From Candidatus Sumerlaeota bacterium (GTDB lineage Bacteria; Sumerlaeota; Sumerlaeia; UBA8349): 40,881 nt of DNA. Positions 1-8,056 of the stretch are shown here, piece by piece. The stretch is taken from contig JAFGFN010000153.1 of the NCBI GenBank assembly GCA_016931035.1, positions 1-40,881 on the forward strand. The letters are read 5' to 3'. Numbering within the stretch: the first letter of the stretch is position 1; each line of letters opens with the position of its first letter. Under the pieces are notes generated by a model, which searched no databases, had not been told where the DNA came from, and was given only the letters and a program-made list of their open reading frames with translations. A program made the position numbers and the translations under genes.

Positions 1-83
1 GGGTGAAATCCTGCAAATACCCTACCAGAAACCGCCCCACAAGTCAAGTATTATCAATCGTATGCGTCGTTTTTCAGCATCGA

Positions 84-530
84 CTATCTACCCGTGTTGT
101 CCGCGGTGTACCCGTCGTTCACGCCGAAGTCGAGCTTGCCGCCGGGCGCCTGGATGAGAAAGGTGTATGTGTGCGTATCGTCATAGGGCGGCGCCCGACG
201 GCCACGAATCAGCTTCTGCGCGACCTCACCGTTGATCGTGAGCCCCCCCTTGACCGGTCTTTGGAAGATCTCGTTTCCCTGACGATCCGTGAAGCAATAG
301 AACGCATCCTCGTATTCGGTTCCGGATGCTTGCCCGCTACCCAGGACGGTGATCCGAGTGATACCGTCATAGAAATACCTCGTCTGAGCTGCTCGCACAC
401 CGCGAGCGAAGTCCACCGTGAGAGACTCCACGTCGGGACAAGCCTTGGTTTGCGGCGAGATACGACTGCATCCCACCACGATGACGCCCAGGAGGCAAGT
501 CAGTGCGATTCCAGCGGTCTTGACGCGCAT
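84..530 (-). CDS. small hypothetical lipoprotein
   Basis: This encodes 148 residues. The N-terminus is a lipoprotein signal: basic MRVK, a hydrophobic stretch to about residue 20, and a lipobox ending VVGC, so the mature protein should be lipid-anchored at Cys21. The remainder is soluble, with alternating hydrophobic and polar residues suggesting a small beta-rich domain, and I recognise no family. An AAAGGGAA tract lies a few bases before the ATG at 530. It is divergent from the ComF-type gene, with a shared upstream region of about 220 bp. The function is unknown; an envelope location is the only inference I would make. The gene lies near the window edge but appears complete, with a TAG stop at 84-86. 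Confidence 0.7.
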   Translation of the reverse strand: MRVKTAGIALTCLLGVIVVGCSRISPQTKACPDVESLTVDFARGVRAAQTRYFYDGITRITVLGSGQASGTEYEDAFYCFTDRQGNEIFQRPVKGGLTINGEVAQKLIRGRRAPPYDDTHTYTFLIQAPGGKLDFGVNDGYTADNTGR

Positions 531-751
531 AGCGATTCCCTTTCATCGATTCCCGTTTGGGTCCTTCTCTTCCGTCTGGTGGGCTCAGCATATGGCCGTG
601 CGAGAGAGCGGGTCAAGAGAAAACCAGGATGGAATACGGGGATTGAGATTTGACTCGCGGAGTCCGAAGGCGCAGAATTGGAATCCACACAACCCGGCGA
701 TCGCGCGAATTCCGGTGAGTGACCAGGCAGCGCCCGCCCGGGACTCCGGCG

Positions 752-1495
752 ATGAGGACCTTGGACGTGTTGAGTCAGGCGCTCGATTTCGGCAATGCCT
801 TGTTCGACCTCCTCCTCGCACCCGTCTGTTCGGTGTGCGGCGAACGGGTGGAAGGGCGAGCAGGTCTGCTCTGCGACGAGTGCCTTGAGAGTTTCGAACC
901 GATCGGGCGGATGGTCTGCCCGACCTGCGGCTCGCGCGCGACGACACGGGTCAAGAACCGGTGTCGCGAGTGCCCGCCGCGCCCCGTCTGGTTCGAGTCC
1001 GCGCGAGCGGCTTTTCTCTACACGGGTTTTCTTCCGGAAACGTTCTACATGTTCAAGTACAGTCGTCATCCGGAACTGGGGGAACCTCTGGCGCGATTGA
1101 TGTTCATGACTCTGCGCGACGTGTTCAACGACGCGTTTCCGCGACCCGATTTCCTCGTCCCGGTCCCGCTCCATTTCCTGAGACGCTTCCAACGGGGTTT
1201 CAACCAGTCGCAACTTCTCGCCGAGGAATTCGGGCGATTGGCCGGGATCGAGTGCCGTGTCGATCTCATGGAACGGGTCCGCTACACCCCGCGTCAGGCC
1301 CTTCAACCCCCCGAACGCCGCGCCCGAAACGTTCTGGGCGCGTTCGCCGTGTGCGATCCCGCGTCGGTGCGCGGCCGCCGCGTCGCCGTGGTGGACGACA
1401 TCCTGACTAGCGGCTCGACCGTGAACGAGTGCGCTCGCGTGTTGCGCGAGGCGGGAGCCGCCTCGGTCCAGATTCTGGCGATGGCCAGGGCGTGA
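752..1495 (+). CDS. comF: ComF family phosphoribosyltransferase-like protein
   Basis: The protein has 247 residues from the ATG at 752; an in-frame upstream start at 719 is possible, but the family-like sequence begins at MRTLDVLSQ. The N-terminal part has zinc-ribbon pairs typical of ComF ([24 protein letters not shown]). The C-terminal half is a type I phosphoribosyltransferase fold with the PRPP-binding signature [14 protein letters not shown] and the family motif [13 protein letters not shown]. In naturally competent bacteria ComF proteins help take up transforming DNA, but homologues are widespread in non-competent species, so the role here is unproven. The only other related gene I see is pilT at 21.7 kb. 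A bidirectional terminator follows a repeat tract after the stop codon. Confidence 0.9.
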   Translation: MRTLDVLSQALDFGNALFDLLLAPVCSVCGERVEGRAGLLCDECLESFEPIGRMVCPTCGSRATTRVKNRCRECPPRPVWFESARAAFLYTGFLPETFYMFKYSRHPELGEPLARLMFMTLRDVFNDAFPRPDFLVPVPLHFLRRFQRGFNQSQLLAEEFGRLAGIECRVDLMERVRYTPRQALQPPERRARNVLGAFAVCDPASVRGRRVAVVDDILTSGSTVNECARVLREAGAASVQILAMARA

Positions 1496-1585
<90 letters not shown>

Positions 1586-1595
1586 GTAAGAAGAA

Positions 1596-1629
1596 ACCGC
1601 CTTCCCGATAGAGGGGAAGGCGGTCTTTT
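1596..1629. terminator. bidirectional rho-independent terminator between comF and rpsU
   Basis: An 11-bp perfect stem (ACCGCCTTCCC at 1596-1606 with GGGAAGGCGGT at 1614-1624) encloses a 7-nt loop and is followed by CTTTT on the plus strand. On the minus strand the same stem is followed by a T-rich tract, TTTCTTCTTA. The flanking genes converge, so one hairpin can end both transcripts. Confidence 0.85.
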
Positions 1630-1695
1630 CGTGTCCAACAAATCCGAAATGCTCGGAGAGGCAGATCCTCAGAGCGCCCCGAAGAGCGGACATGA

Positions 1696-1908
1696 CTACA
1701 TCATTTCCAGTTTGCTCTGGATTTTCTGCATCCGCCGGCGGTATTTGCGTACCGCGGTTTCCTGGGCGCGTTTGCGTTTGATGCTGGGTTTCTCGTAAAA
1801 CTCCCTGCGGCGCAATTCGGTCAGGATACCGGTCTTCTGGCACTCCTTCTTGAATCGTTTCAGGGCGCGTTCGATCGACTCGCCCTCATCCACGTTGACG
1901 GAGATCAA
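1696..1908 (-). CDS. rpsU: 30S ribosomal protein S21
   Basis: The 70-residue product is the usual size for bS21 and has the family hallmarks: an acidic start ([18 protein letters not shown]), then REFYEKPS followed by a basic K/R-rich tail. bS21 binds the 30S platform near the 3' end of 16S rRNA and assists initiation. The start codon is TTG at 1906-1908, preceded by GAGGTGAG at good spacing; no in-frame ATG would preserve the family N-terminus. A sigma-70-type promoter lies about 100 bp upstream and a terminator about 70 bp downstream, so it is probably monocistronic. Confidence 0.95.
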   Translation of the reverse strand: MISVNVDEGESIERALKRFKKECQKTGILTELRRREFYEKPSIKRKRAQETAVRKYRRRMQKIQSKLEMM

Positions 1909-2002
1909 AAGGACTCACCTCGTTTCTGGTCGAAAATCCGGCGCGATCCGAATCTCCCATCGAACCGCAACTCGGCCGCGCGTCCTCCACGGCCGGACAA
2001 GG

Positions 2003-2031
2003 ATTCTCCGGCAAAGCGAGGATCTTGTCAA
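2003..2031 (-). promoter_or_regulatory. sigma-70-type promoter of rpsU
   Basis: Read on the minus strand, a consensus TTGACA -35 box (2026-2031) is separated by 17 bp from GAGAAT (2003-2008) as the -10 box. Transcription would start near 1996, giving a leader of about 90 nt before the TTG start of rpsU. Confidence 0.6.
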
Positions 2032-2084
2032 ACACTTATTTGCGGCAGAAACGACGAAGAGGCGCCGATCCGGAAGAACGAGAA

Positions 2085-2108
2085 CCCCCGTCCCGGAGGC
2101 GACGGGGG
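2085..2108 (-). terminator. rho-independent terminator after the cpoB-like gene
   Basis: CCCCCGTC (2085-2092) pairs perfectly with GACGGGGG (2101-2108) around an 8-nt loop. On the minus strand it is followed by a T-rich run (TTCTCGTTCTT). It lies about 80 bp past the stop of the YbgF-like gene and ends the Tol-Pal transcript before rpsU. Confidence 0.75.
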
Positions 2109-2190
2109 CGTGGAACCCTACGAACAGGAAATCCGGGGAAGGAGAGATTCCAACGGAATACGAACCGGCGCGGATCCCCGGTCGCGGTCC

Positions 2191-3138
2191 TCAACGCATG
2201 TTGGACCGAACGTTCTCGACGAGCGCCTCGATCTTCTTGGCGTTGTAGTCCGGATACATGAGTCTGAGGAATTCGAGCGTTTGCAGAGCCGTGGCCCACT
2301 GCCCCAGCTTCATTTCGCACAGGGCGCGCGAGTGGAGGCTCTGGGGGATGATCTCGCTGGCCGGATAGCCCGAGACGATTCGGTCGAACGTCTCTCGGGC
2401 CTGATCGTATTCTCCCATGTCATAGCGGCACCGGCCCAGGTTGAAGACCACTTCGGGCGCCTTGGCCGACGAAGCGTACTGTTCGAGCCACTTCTGGTAG
2501 ATCTCGGTGCTCTGGGCGTAGTCGCGGCGCGCGTGCGCCTCCTTTGCGGCCAGGAGGTCCGCGCTCCCCTCGTCCGACGCAGGGGCGGCGGCGGGCGCAG
2601 TCTCCTCCTCGGGAGTGGCCGGGGCCGCCGTCTCGACGGCCTGCGAGGTCTCGACGGCTGGCGAGGTTTCGGCTGGAGGATACGCCTCGGCCTCGGGGTA
2701 CGCTTCGGCCGAGGAATACGCCTCGGTCGCGGCCGAGGTTTCCGTGGCCGCGGGCGGCGCGGGAGTTGTCCGAGTGGGTTGGACCAGGCTTCGGCCCCCG
2801 GTGAGCATCTGCAAGTCGCCGCGGATTTGCATCAGATCGTCCTGCATCTGTTGGTTGACGATCTTGTCGATCTCCTGCCGCGACGCCAGTTTGCTGTCGA
2901 TTTGATCGAGGCGGTACTCGATGCGCAGGAGCGATTCGTTGAACGAGGTCTGGAGCCGCCCCACGTCGAGTTTGGTCTCGTTGATCTCGCGACGCATGTC
3001 CTGGACTTCGGTCAGCGTGGCAATACACCCCGAAAGGCCGAGAGAAGCCGTCAGAAGCAGCGCCAAACCGATGCAGCGAAGAAGAAGGAACCGCGCGGCT
3101 CGGGGGCGATGTTCGATATCCTTGATGTGCCTTATCAT
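2191..3138 (-). CDS. CpoB/YbgF-like TPR lipoprotein of the Tol-Pal cluster
   Basis: The protein has 315 residues. The start at 3138 is chosen because GGAGGA sits just before this ATG and the signal peptide begins there. A lipobox ends LSGC at Cys38, unlike E. coli CpoB, which is a soluble periplasmic protein. Residues about 45-115 are a heptad-rich coiled coil, as in the trimerising N-terminus of YbgF/CpoB. Residues about 118-185 are a Pro/Ala/Glu linker with repeated EAY-P units. The C-terminal ~120 residues are TPR-like (NLGRCRYDMGEYDQARETF). Family members bind TolA and coordinate outer-membrane constriction with peptidoglycan synthesis. It is downstream of pal and tolB on the same strand, the usual cluster order, and a terminator follows. 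Confidence 0.85.
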   Translation of the reverse strand: MIRHIKDIEHRPRAARFLLLRCIGLALLLTASLGLSGCIATLTEVQDMRREINETKLDVGRLQTSFNESLLRIEYRLDQIDSKLASRQEIDKIVNQQMQDDLMQIRGDLQMLTGGRSLVQPTRTTPAPPAATETSAATEAYSSAEAYPEAEAYPPAETSPAVETSQAVETAAPATPEEETAPAAAPASDEGSADLLAAKEAHARRDYAQSTEIYQKWLEQYASSAKAPEVVFNLGRCRYDMGEYDQARETFDRIVSGYPASEIIPQSLHSRALCEMKLGQWATALQTLEFLRLMYPDYNAKKIEALVENVRSNMR

Positions 3139-3319
3139 CGTGTCCTCCGTAAACGTGTCGGAGGCGCGAGCGTACGCGACATCTTGAGGATGCGCGCTCG
3201 CGACCCTCTCCTGTGCTCTTCCGAATCTTGTCTGTCCCAAAGCAAAGACCGGCAATTCCGGCTTGCTCGTTACGCGCAGGCTCTCGGCCGGACGCGCGAA
3301 CGCGCGGAACCGCCGTTCA

Positions 3320-3928
3320 TCAATAGATCAAGAATTGCGCGCGCCGATTCCTGGCCCACGCCTCCTCGTCGTGCCCCATCGCGTCGGGCAACGGGCGTTC
3401 CTCGCCATAGGAGATCGTGACGAGGCTCTGCGGGTCGATGCCTTCGCGAGCGAGAAACTCGCGGACCGTGTCGGCGCGTTTCTGGCCGAGGCTCAGGTTG
3501 TATTCGGTCGAACCGCGTTCGTCGCAGTGTCCTTCGACCTGGATCGTGATACCGGGATGCGCCCGGATCCACTCGGCGTTGCGGCGGAGCAGATCCTGCA
3601 TCTCGGGCGAGAGCGCGTAGCTGTCGTACGCGAAGCGGATCGTCTGGAGTTCCGACACCATGGCGGTCGGTTCCTGGCGGATGGGCTCGGTCGCCTCGAT
3701 GGACATGTCGCTGGGCGGCAAAGTGTCGGGTCCCGAGAGGTCGATCGGAGGCGCGATATCCGGAGGGGGATAGAGTTCGATGTCGTTGTAAAGGGTGGGT
3801 TTCTTGCGCCAGAATTCGTACCACCGTTTGCTGTGGGGCGTCCGGCTGCAGCCGACCGACACGATCACGAGCGAGAGCAGGCAGAACAGGGCCACTAGGC
3901 GGGTCAGCGAGAACGGGGAGCGTCTCAT
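3320..3928 (-). CDS. pal: peptidoglycan-associated lipoprotein Pal (copy 1)
   Basis: The protein has 202 residues from the ATG at 3928, which has GGAGGT upstream and starts a lipoprotein signal ending SVGC (Cys27). After a proline-rich linker (residues about 30-88), the last ~110 residues are an OmpA-like peptidoglycan-binding domain with EGHCDERGSTEYN, the basic LGQKRADTVREFL helix and a C-terminal NRRAQF. These match the diaminopimelate-binding residues of Pal. Pal anchors the outer membrane to peptidoglycan and interacts with TolB, which is encoded immediately upstream. A second Pal is encoded at 6739-7272. Confidence 0.93.
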   Translation of the reverse strand: MRRSPFSLTRLVALFCLLSLVIVSVGCSRTPHSKRWYEFWRKKPTLYNDIELYPPPDIAPPIDLSGPDTLPPSDMSIEATEPIRQEPTAMVSELQTIRFAYDSYALSPEMQDLLRRNAEWIRAHPGITIQVEGHCDERGSTEYNLSLGQKRADTVREFLAREGIDPQSLVTISYGEERPLPDAMGHDEEAWARNRRAQFLIY

Positions 3929-4138
3929 CGGTTCAGTACCTCCATTTGCCGACACGGTTGCCCCGGCGGCGACGTATTTCGACATATCGATCCGGCAGAT
4001 CCCACGAGTTGGGCATGCCCGGTGCGCCGGTTCGCCCCGCTCACGGGTCCTTGCGGCCCCGTCTCGGGTTGCGCGCGCAGCCGGACGCCTTCGATTAAAG
4101 GCTCGCCCCCCGGCAATGTCAACAGGAAACTCCTCTCG

Positions 4139-5503
4139 CTACTGGGCAAACGAGGGGGACCAGTCGGGGAGCTTGTTCTCGCGTCCCTCGGAGGTCAGGC
4201 GGTGCACGCTGCCCCCGTCCTCGGCCCGCATGATGTAAATCTGGTAGGAGCCGGTCCGGTTCGACGAGAACACGATATGGCGGCCGTCGGGCGCCCAGGA
4301 AGGGTCTTCGGAGTTGCCCGCCTTGGACGTGAGCTGTCTCCACCCCGTTCCGTCTACGCGCATCGTGTAGATGTCGAACCGGTTCTGGTCGCGCGCGCTG
4401 AACGCGATGCGGTCGCCCAAGGGCGACCAGGAGGGGGCGGTGTTGTAGCGCCCCTGGCGGGTCAGGAGGCGCGGGTTGACGCCCTCGGCGTCCATGGCCC
4501 AGATTTGCGGGGTGCCGGACCGGTCGGAGGTGAAGACGATCTCGGTTCCTGAAGGGTCCCAGGACGGTTCGCAGTCGATCGAAGACGTGTGGGTGAGACG
4601 CTTGAGCGTCCGTTCGCGCCCGCTGCGCTCCATGGTGTAGACCTCGGAGTTGCCGTCGCGCCCGAGCGTCAACACGAGCCGTTTGGTCCTCTCGCTCCAA
4701 TCGGGCGAGAGGTTCGATCCGGGTCGGCGCGAAATGAACCAGGTCTTGCCGGTACCCAGTTGGATGCCGCAGAGGTCGGGATTGTAGTCCTTGTACGACG
4801 TATAGTAGATTTCGGTGCCGTTCTGACCCCAGTTGGGCGCGGTCACGAGGCTGTTGTCGTGGGTGAGCCGTTCTTGGTTCTGGCCATCGGCGTCCATCAC
4901 GTAGATCTCTTTGTTCCCCGATTCGCCCCGCCACGAAACGAAGACGATCCGGGTCGAGGCGATCCCGATGTCGTTATAGACCTTCTCGACGATCCTGTCG
5001 CTGACCAGGTGGGCCTGGCGGCGAACCTGCGCGGGGGGAAGGGATCGGTAGCCGTAGGCGAAGAGCTGCTGGCGGTAGTCGATGTCGTAGAGACGACACT
5101 CGAGGACGATCGCGCCGCCTCGAACCTCGTACTTCCCCTTGAGAACGTAGTTGCACCCCAGACGCTGCCATTCCGGATAGTCGATGATGCCCGTCCGGCG
5201 GTCGCGCCGTTCGGTTTCCTCGACGAACCTCTGGTTGTCGGCGCGTTTGAAATCGCTGAACCACTCCAGGTCCTGATAGACGATTCGGGCGAACTCGTCG
5301 GGCGCGATGCCCCCGTCGGGTCCGACCGGCTCGAACAACGGAATCCCTACTACGGGAAGCGACTTCCGGATCGCCGTGACGTCGGGAATGTTGATATCGG
5401 CGTTCGAGTTCTGCGCCCGGGCGGGCTGAGAGACGAGAGCCACGAAGATGGCGGCGACAAGAGCGAGGACACGGGCCAGAGGGGAGGCGGAACGGGAAAC
5501 CAT
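4139..5503 (-). CDS. tolB: Tol-Pal system beta-propeller protein TolB
   Basis: The protein has 454 residues. A Sec signal peptide spans residues 1-30 and ends ARA-Q, as expected for a periplasmic protein. Residues about 40-190 form the N-terminal TolB domain (RIVYQDLEWFSDF, YEVRGGAIVLECRLYD). The rest is a WD40-like beta-propeller of repeated PSWSPLGDRIAFSA / IYTMRVDG type units, each with the TolB-typical S/N-P-x-W-S/A-P-D/G. TolB links Pal in the outer membrane to TolA. The length is normal (about 430). No tolQRA genes are visible in the window, so the inner-membrane part must be elsewhere. The gene is divergent from tRNA-Leu. Confidence 0.93.
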   Translation of the reverse strand: MVSRSASPLARVLALVAAIFVALVSQPARAQNSNADINIPDVTAIRKSLPVVGIPLFEPVGPDGGIAPDEFARIVYQDLEWFSDFKRADNQRFVEETERRDRRTGIIDYPEWQRLGCNYVLKGKYEVRGGAIVLECRLYDIDYRQQLFAYGYRSLPPAQVRRQAHLVSDRIVEKVYNDIGIASTRIVFVSWRGESGNKEIYVMDADGQNQERLTHDNSLVTAPNWGQNGTEIYYTSYKDYNPDLCGIQLGTGKTWFISRRPGSNLSPDWSERTKRLVLTLGRDGNSEVYTMERSGRERTLKRLTHTSSIDCEPSWDPSGTEIVFTSDRSGTPQIWAMDAEGVNPRLLTRQGRYNTAPSWSPLGDRIAFSARDQNRFDIYTMRVDGTGWRQLTSKAGNSEDPSWAPDGRHIVFSSNRTGSYQIYIMRAEDGGSVHRLTSEGRENKLPDWSPSFAQ

Positions 5504-5721
5504 GGACGGGACGATTCCTTTCCGGGACCTTCGGGTGGTGCGCCCCCTCGATCAGGCGGTGCCAGAGGGGGGCACGCTTTCCAGAGAATCATCCTTTCGC
5601 GCGAGGAGTTCAACGAAAATATCCGCTTCGGGGAAGGCGGTCTCGGCAGGAACCCCCTTGCAGTCGCGGCGCGATTGCCATAAAAGGGGATAAGGCGGCG
5701 GTTCGTCGCCTTCGGCGCCGC

Positions 5722-5807
5722 GCCCGAGTGGCGAAATTGGTATACGCAAGGGACTTAAAATCCCTGGACTGGAAACGGTCGTGCCGGTTCGACTCCGGCC
5801 TCGGGCA
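5722..5807 (+). tRNA. tRNA-Leu (anticodon UAA)
   Basis: Acceptor arms GCCCGAG (5722-5728) and CTCGGGC (5800-5806) pair perfectly, with discriminator A at 5807. The anticodon stem AGGGA/TCCCT encloses the loop CTTAAAA with anticodon TAA at 5756-5758. A long variable arm, as in type II tRNAs, and a T-loop GGTTCGACTCC are present. The 86-nt length fits tRNA-Leu. The 3' CCA is not encoded. Confidence 0.95.
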
Positions 5808-5877
5808 CTCGCGTCCAAATCCGGCGGAGGCGGAGCGCTTCGTCGCGTTTTCCGAGCGAGAGAGGGGGAATCGAAAC

Positions 5878-6522
5878 GTGCGCGGACATCGAATGCTCGG
5901 GTTCTCGTTTCTGTGCGCCTTGACGGCATCCTCCCTTGGGGCGGGCGGAGCGCCTCCCGTTGCGGGTCAGGAAGCCCGACCCGCCGGAAGGATCAGTCTG
6001 ACCGAAGAGGACCTTGCCCCGTTGAGGCTTCAGAGATGTCGGCGGCGGGTCGAGAGAGCGAATGCCGCGATCGAGGCGCTAGCCGAAGCGTATGAGAAGA
6101 CCGGAAACGATTCGTGGCAGTACGCGCGATCGTATGGGGCGTGTCGCGCGCAGGTGGACTCGCTGAAGGAGTTTGTCGAGGAATACGCGACCGAGGTGGA
6201 GCCGAACCTCCTACCGATGCCCGCCGCGCCGACCGGGGCGGCGCTCGACAAGCTCGCCGAGATGGTCCTGGACGAAAAGAACCGCCAAGCCGAGGAGAGG
6301 GCTCGACGGGAAGAACGGGCGAGGGAGGAAAAGGCAAGCGCGGAAACCGCGAAGATCGAACAGGAGCGCATCGAGGCGCAGAAGCGCGAGGCGGATGTCG
6401 CTCAATCGCTTCTGGAGTACCAGAAGGGACGGGATGGCAAGAAGAGCGAAGGCCACAAGGGAAAAGCGAAGCAAAGCGGGGCGGAGTACAAGGAGGTTAT
6501 GGAGATTCTCGACGGCCTGTGA
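5878..6522 (+). CDS. exported coiled-coil protein of unknown function
   Basis: The protein has 214 residues. I choose the GTG at 5878 because GAGGGGGAA lies just before it and it supplies a basic n-region (RGHR) to the hydrophobic signal segment; the ATG at 5893 is an alternative. A signal peptide appears to end near GAPPVAGQ. The mature part is strongly helical and charged. Residues about 130-190 are an E/R/K/A-rich run (RARREERAREEK) predicted to be a single helix or coiled coil, and the C-terminus is Lys/Gly-rich. I recognise no family. It lies 70 bp after tRNA-Leu and 216 bp before a second pal gene on the same strand, so an envelope role is plausible but inferred only from context. Confidence 0.65.
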   Translation: MRGHRMLGFSFLCALTASSLGAGGAPPVAGQEARPAGRISLTEEDLAPLRLQRCRRRVERANAAIEALAEAYEKTGNDSWQYARSYGACRAQVDSLKEFVEEYATEVEPNLLPMPAAPTGAALDKLAEMVLDEKNRQAEERARREERAREEKASAETAKIEQERIEAQKREADVAQSLLEYQKGRDGKKSEGHKGKAKQSGAEYKEVMEILDGL

Positions 6523-6738
6523 GCCGCTTTCGACGCACGCCCGGGATCGTTCTCGCCGTTCGTCTCGGTGTCGCTCACGTCGCTCGCATCCGAATGTCCT
6601 TGCAACGCGCCAGGGGGGGTGGTGTAATCGAACCAAACGCTCCGGGGCCGAAAGCGTCCCTAGCAGGCTCGCCCGCCGTCCGGCGCGTCAGGAGTTTCAA
6701 CTCGAAAATGAGGCTTCATTGAGAAGGAGTGCCGTCCC

Positions 6739-7272
6739 ATGCGCCGTTTCTTCCCCCCCCTGCTTCTGATTCTGTGTGCGATTCTGGTGGTTTCTTCGGT
6801 CGGTTGTTCGCGCCGCAAACCGTCCCCACCAATCAGCGAGATCGTTCCCCCCGGTCTTGGCGATGCGGGCGAGACGGGAGACGACATCGGTTCGGCGCCC
6901 GAAGGCCGCCGCATCCCGATCTCCGACGCCGAGCTGGCCACGAGTCTTCAGACCGTTTACTTCGACTACGACCGGTCGGAGATCCGGTTCGATCAGATGG
7001 ATCAGCTCGAGAGAAACGCCCAGTGCCTCGTCGAGAATCCCGACGTGACCGTTTTGATCGAGGGGCATTGCGATGAGCGCGGAACCGTCGAGTACAACTT
7101 CGCGCTCGGCGAACGCCGCGCCGAATCGGTCCGCGACTTCCTGGTCAGCCGCGGGGTGAAGGCCGCGAACCTCGATGTGATCTCGAAAGGCGAGGAAGAG
7201 CCGATGGCTTTCGGACACGACGAGGAGTCCTGGACGCAGAATCGTCGCGCCGAATTCAAGATCACCCGCTGA
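6739..7272 (+). CDS. pal: Pal-like lipoprotein (copy 2)
   Basis: The protein has 177 residues. AAGGAG precedes the ATG. The lipoprotein signal ends SVGC (Cys23), followed by a short linker rich in Gly/Pro/Asp, then an OmpA-like domain from about residue 65 with FDYDRSEIR, EGHCDERGTVEYN, LGERRAESVRDFL and NRRAEF. These are the same peptidoglycan-binding signatures as in the Pal at 3320-3928, and the two are clearly paralogous. The linker here is shorter and lacks the Trp/Lys-rich stretch of copy 1. Being separated from tolB, it may be a specialised anchor or a backup Pal. A strong terminator follows. Confidence 0.9.
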   Translation: MRRFFPPLLLILCAILVVSSVGCSRRKPSPPISEIVPPGLGDAGETGDDIGSAPEGRRIPISDAELATSLQTVYFDYDRSEIRFDQMDQLERNAQCLVENPDVTVLIEGHCDERGTVEYNFALGERRAESVRDFLVSRGVKAANLDVISKGEEEPMAFGHDEESWTQNRRAEFKITR

Positions 7273-7315
7273 ATCGTCCCGATTCAAGGCGGACAAAGAC
7301 CCAACTGCGTATTCA

Positions 7316-7350
7316 AACGCCGGAACGTGGCTTTGCGACGTTCCGGCGTT
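7316..7350. terminator. bidirectional terminator between pal copy 2 and trmB
   Basis: AACGCCGGAACGT (7316-7328) pairs perfectly over 13 bp with ACGTTCCGGCGTT (7338-7350) around a 9-nt loop. It lies between convergent genes, 44 bp after the pal stop and 26 bp after the trmB stop. The T-tracts are modest on both sides. Confidence 0.75.
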
Positions 7351-7375
7351 CTCTGTATTCTAGCGCCGTCGAGAA

Positions 7376-8023
7376 TCACGCCAGATTCTCCGCGCGCAGG
7401 GCGAAGACTATCCCTTTCATGCGGAGCGCTTTCTGTTCGAACCCCGTGGTTTCGTACACGTCGCGCGTAGGGTCCGACTCGACCGAATTGGCCGTGACTC
7501 GGAAATGAGGCGAGCGTTCGAACCGCCCAAGTATCTCCTCGAAATACCAAAACAGGTCCACCTTGATCCAGACGGGCGCGCCCGGACGCAGGATGCGATG
7601 GACCGTGTCGAGAAACGGAGTCTGAAAGAGCCGCCGCTTGACGTGGCGCTTCTTCGGCCATGGGTCGGTGAAGTAGACGTGAAGCGCGTCGACCGACGAC
7701 TCGGGGACGCGGTCGGCCAGGAAACGCGCGGCGTCGGCGCGCACGATTCGCACGTTGCCGATGCCGTACTTGATCATCCTCTCGTTCGCGAGGCGGGCGT
7801 ACTTGAGTGCGCGTTCAATCCCGAGGAACAAGGTGTCGGGCCGGTCCTCCGCCGCGCGCCGCAGGAAACGGCCGTTGCCGCATCCGATCTCGACCTCGAC
7901 CGGCGCGCGCGCGCCGAACTCCGCTTCCCAATCGAGCGGTTTCGGGAGTTCGTCGCGCTCGAAGAACCGCTCGGCGGGGCGGAGGCGTGTCAGGAGATCG
8001 TTTGACGTGGTTTCGAGCGTCAT
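7376..8023 (-). CDS. trmB: tRNA (guanine-N7-)-methyltransferase
   Basis: The 215-residue protein matches the TrmB family in length and motifs. The SAM-binding loop is VEIGCGNGRFL near residues 43-53. The acidic motif after it is FLGIERALKYA. The family signature YFTDPWPKKRHVKRRLFQ carries the residues that bind SAM and the tRNA guanine. TrmB makes m7G46 in the variable loop of tRNAs. It lies 33 bp downstream of the MEMO-AMMECR1 gene on the same strand and may be co-transcribed with it. A terminator follows. Confidence 0.93.
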   Translation of the reverse strand: MTLETTSNDLLTRLRPAERFFERDELPKPLDWEAEFGARAPVEVEIGCGNGRFLRRAAEDRPDTLFLGIERALKYARLANERMIKYGIGNVRIVRADAARFLADRVPESSVDALHVYFTDPWPKKRHVKRRLFQTPFLDTVHRILRPGAPVWIKVDLFWYFEEILGRFERSPHFRVTANSVESDPTRDVYETTGFEQKALRMKGIVFALRAENLA

Positions 8024-8056
8024 GGGAACCGATTGAGCCGGAGCGGGCGAGGTTTG

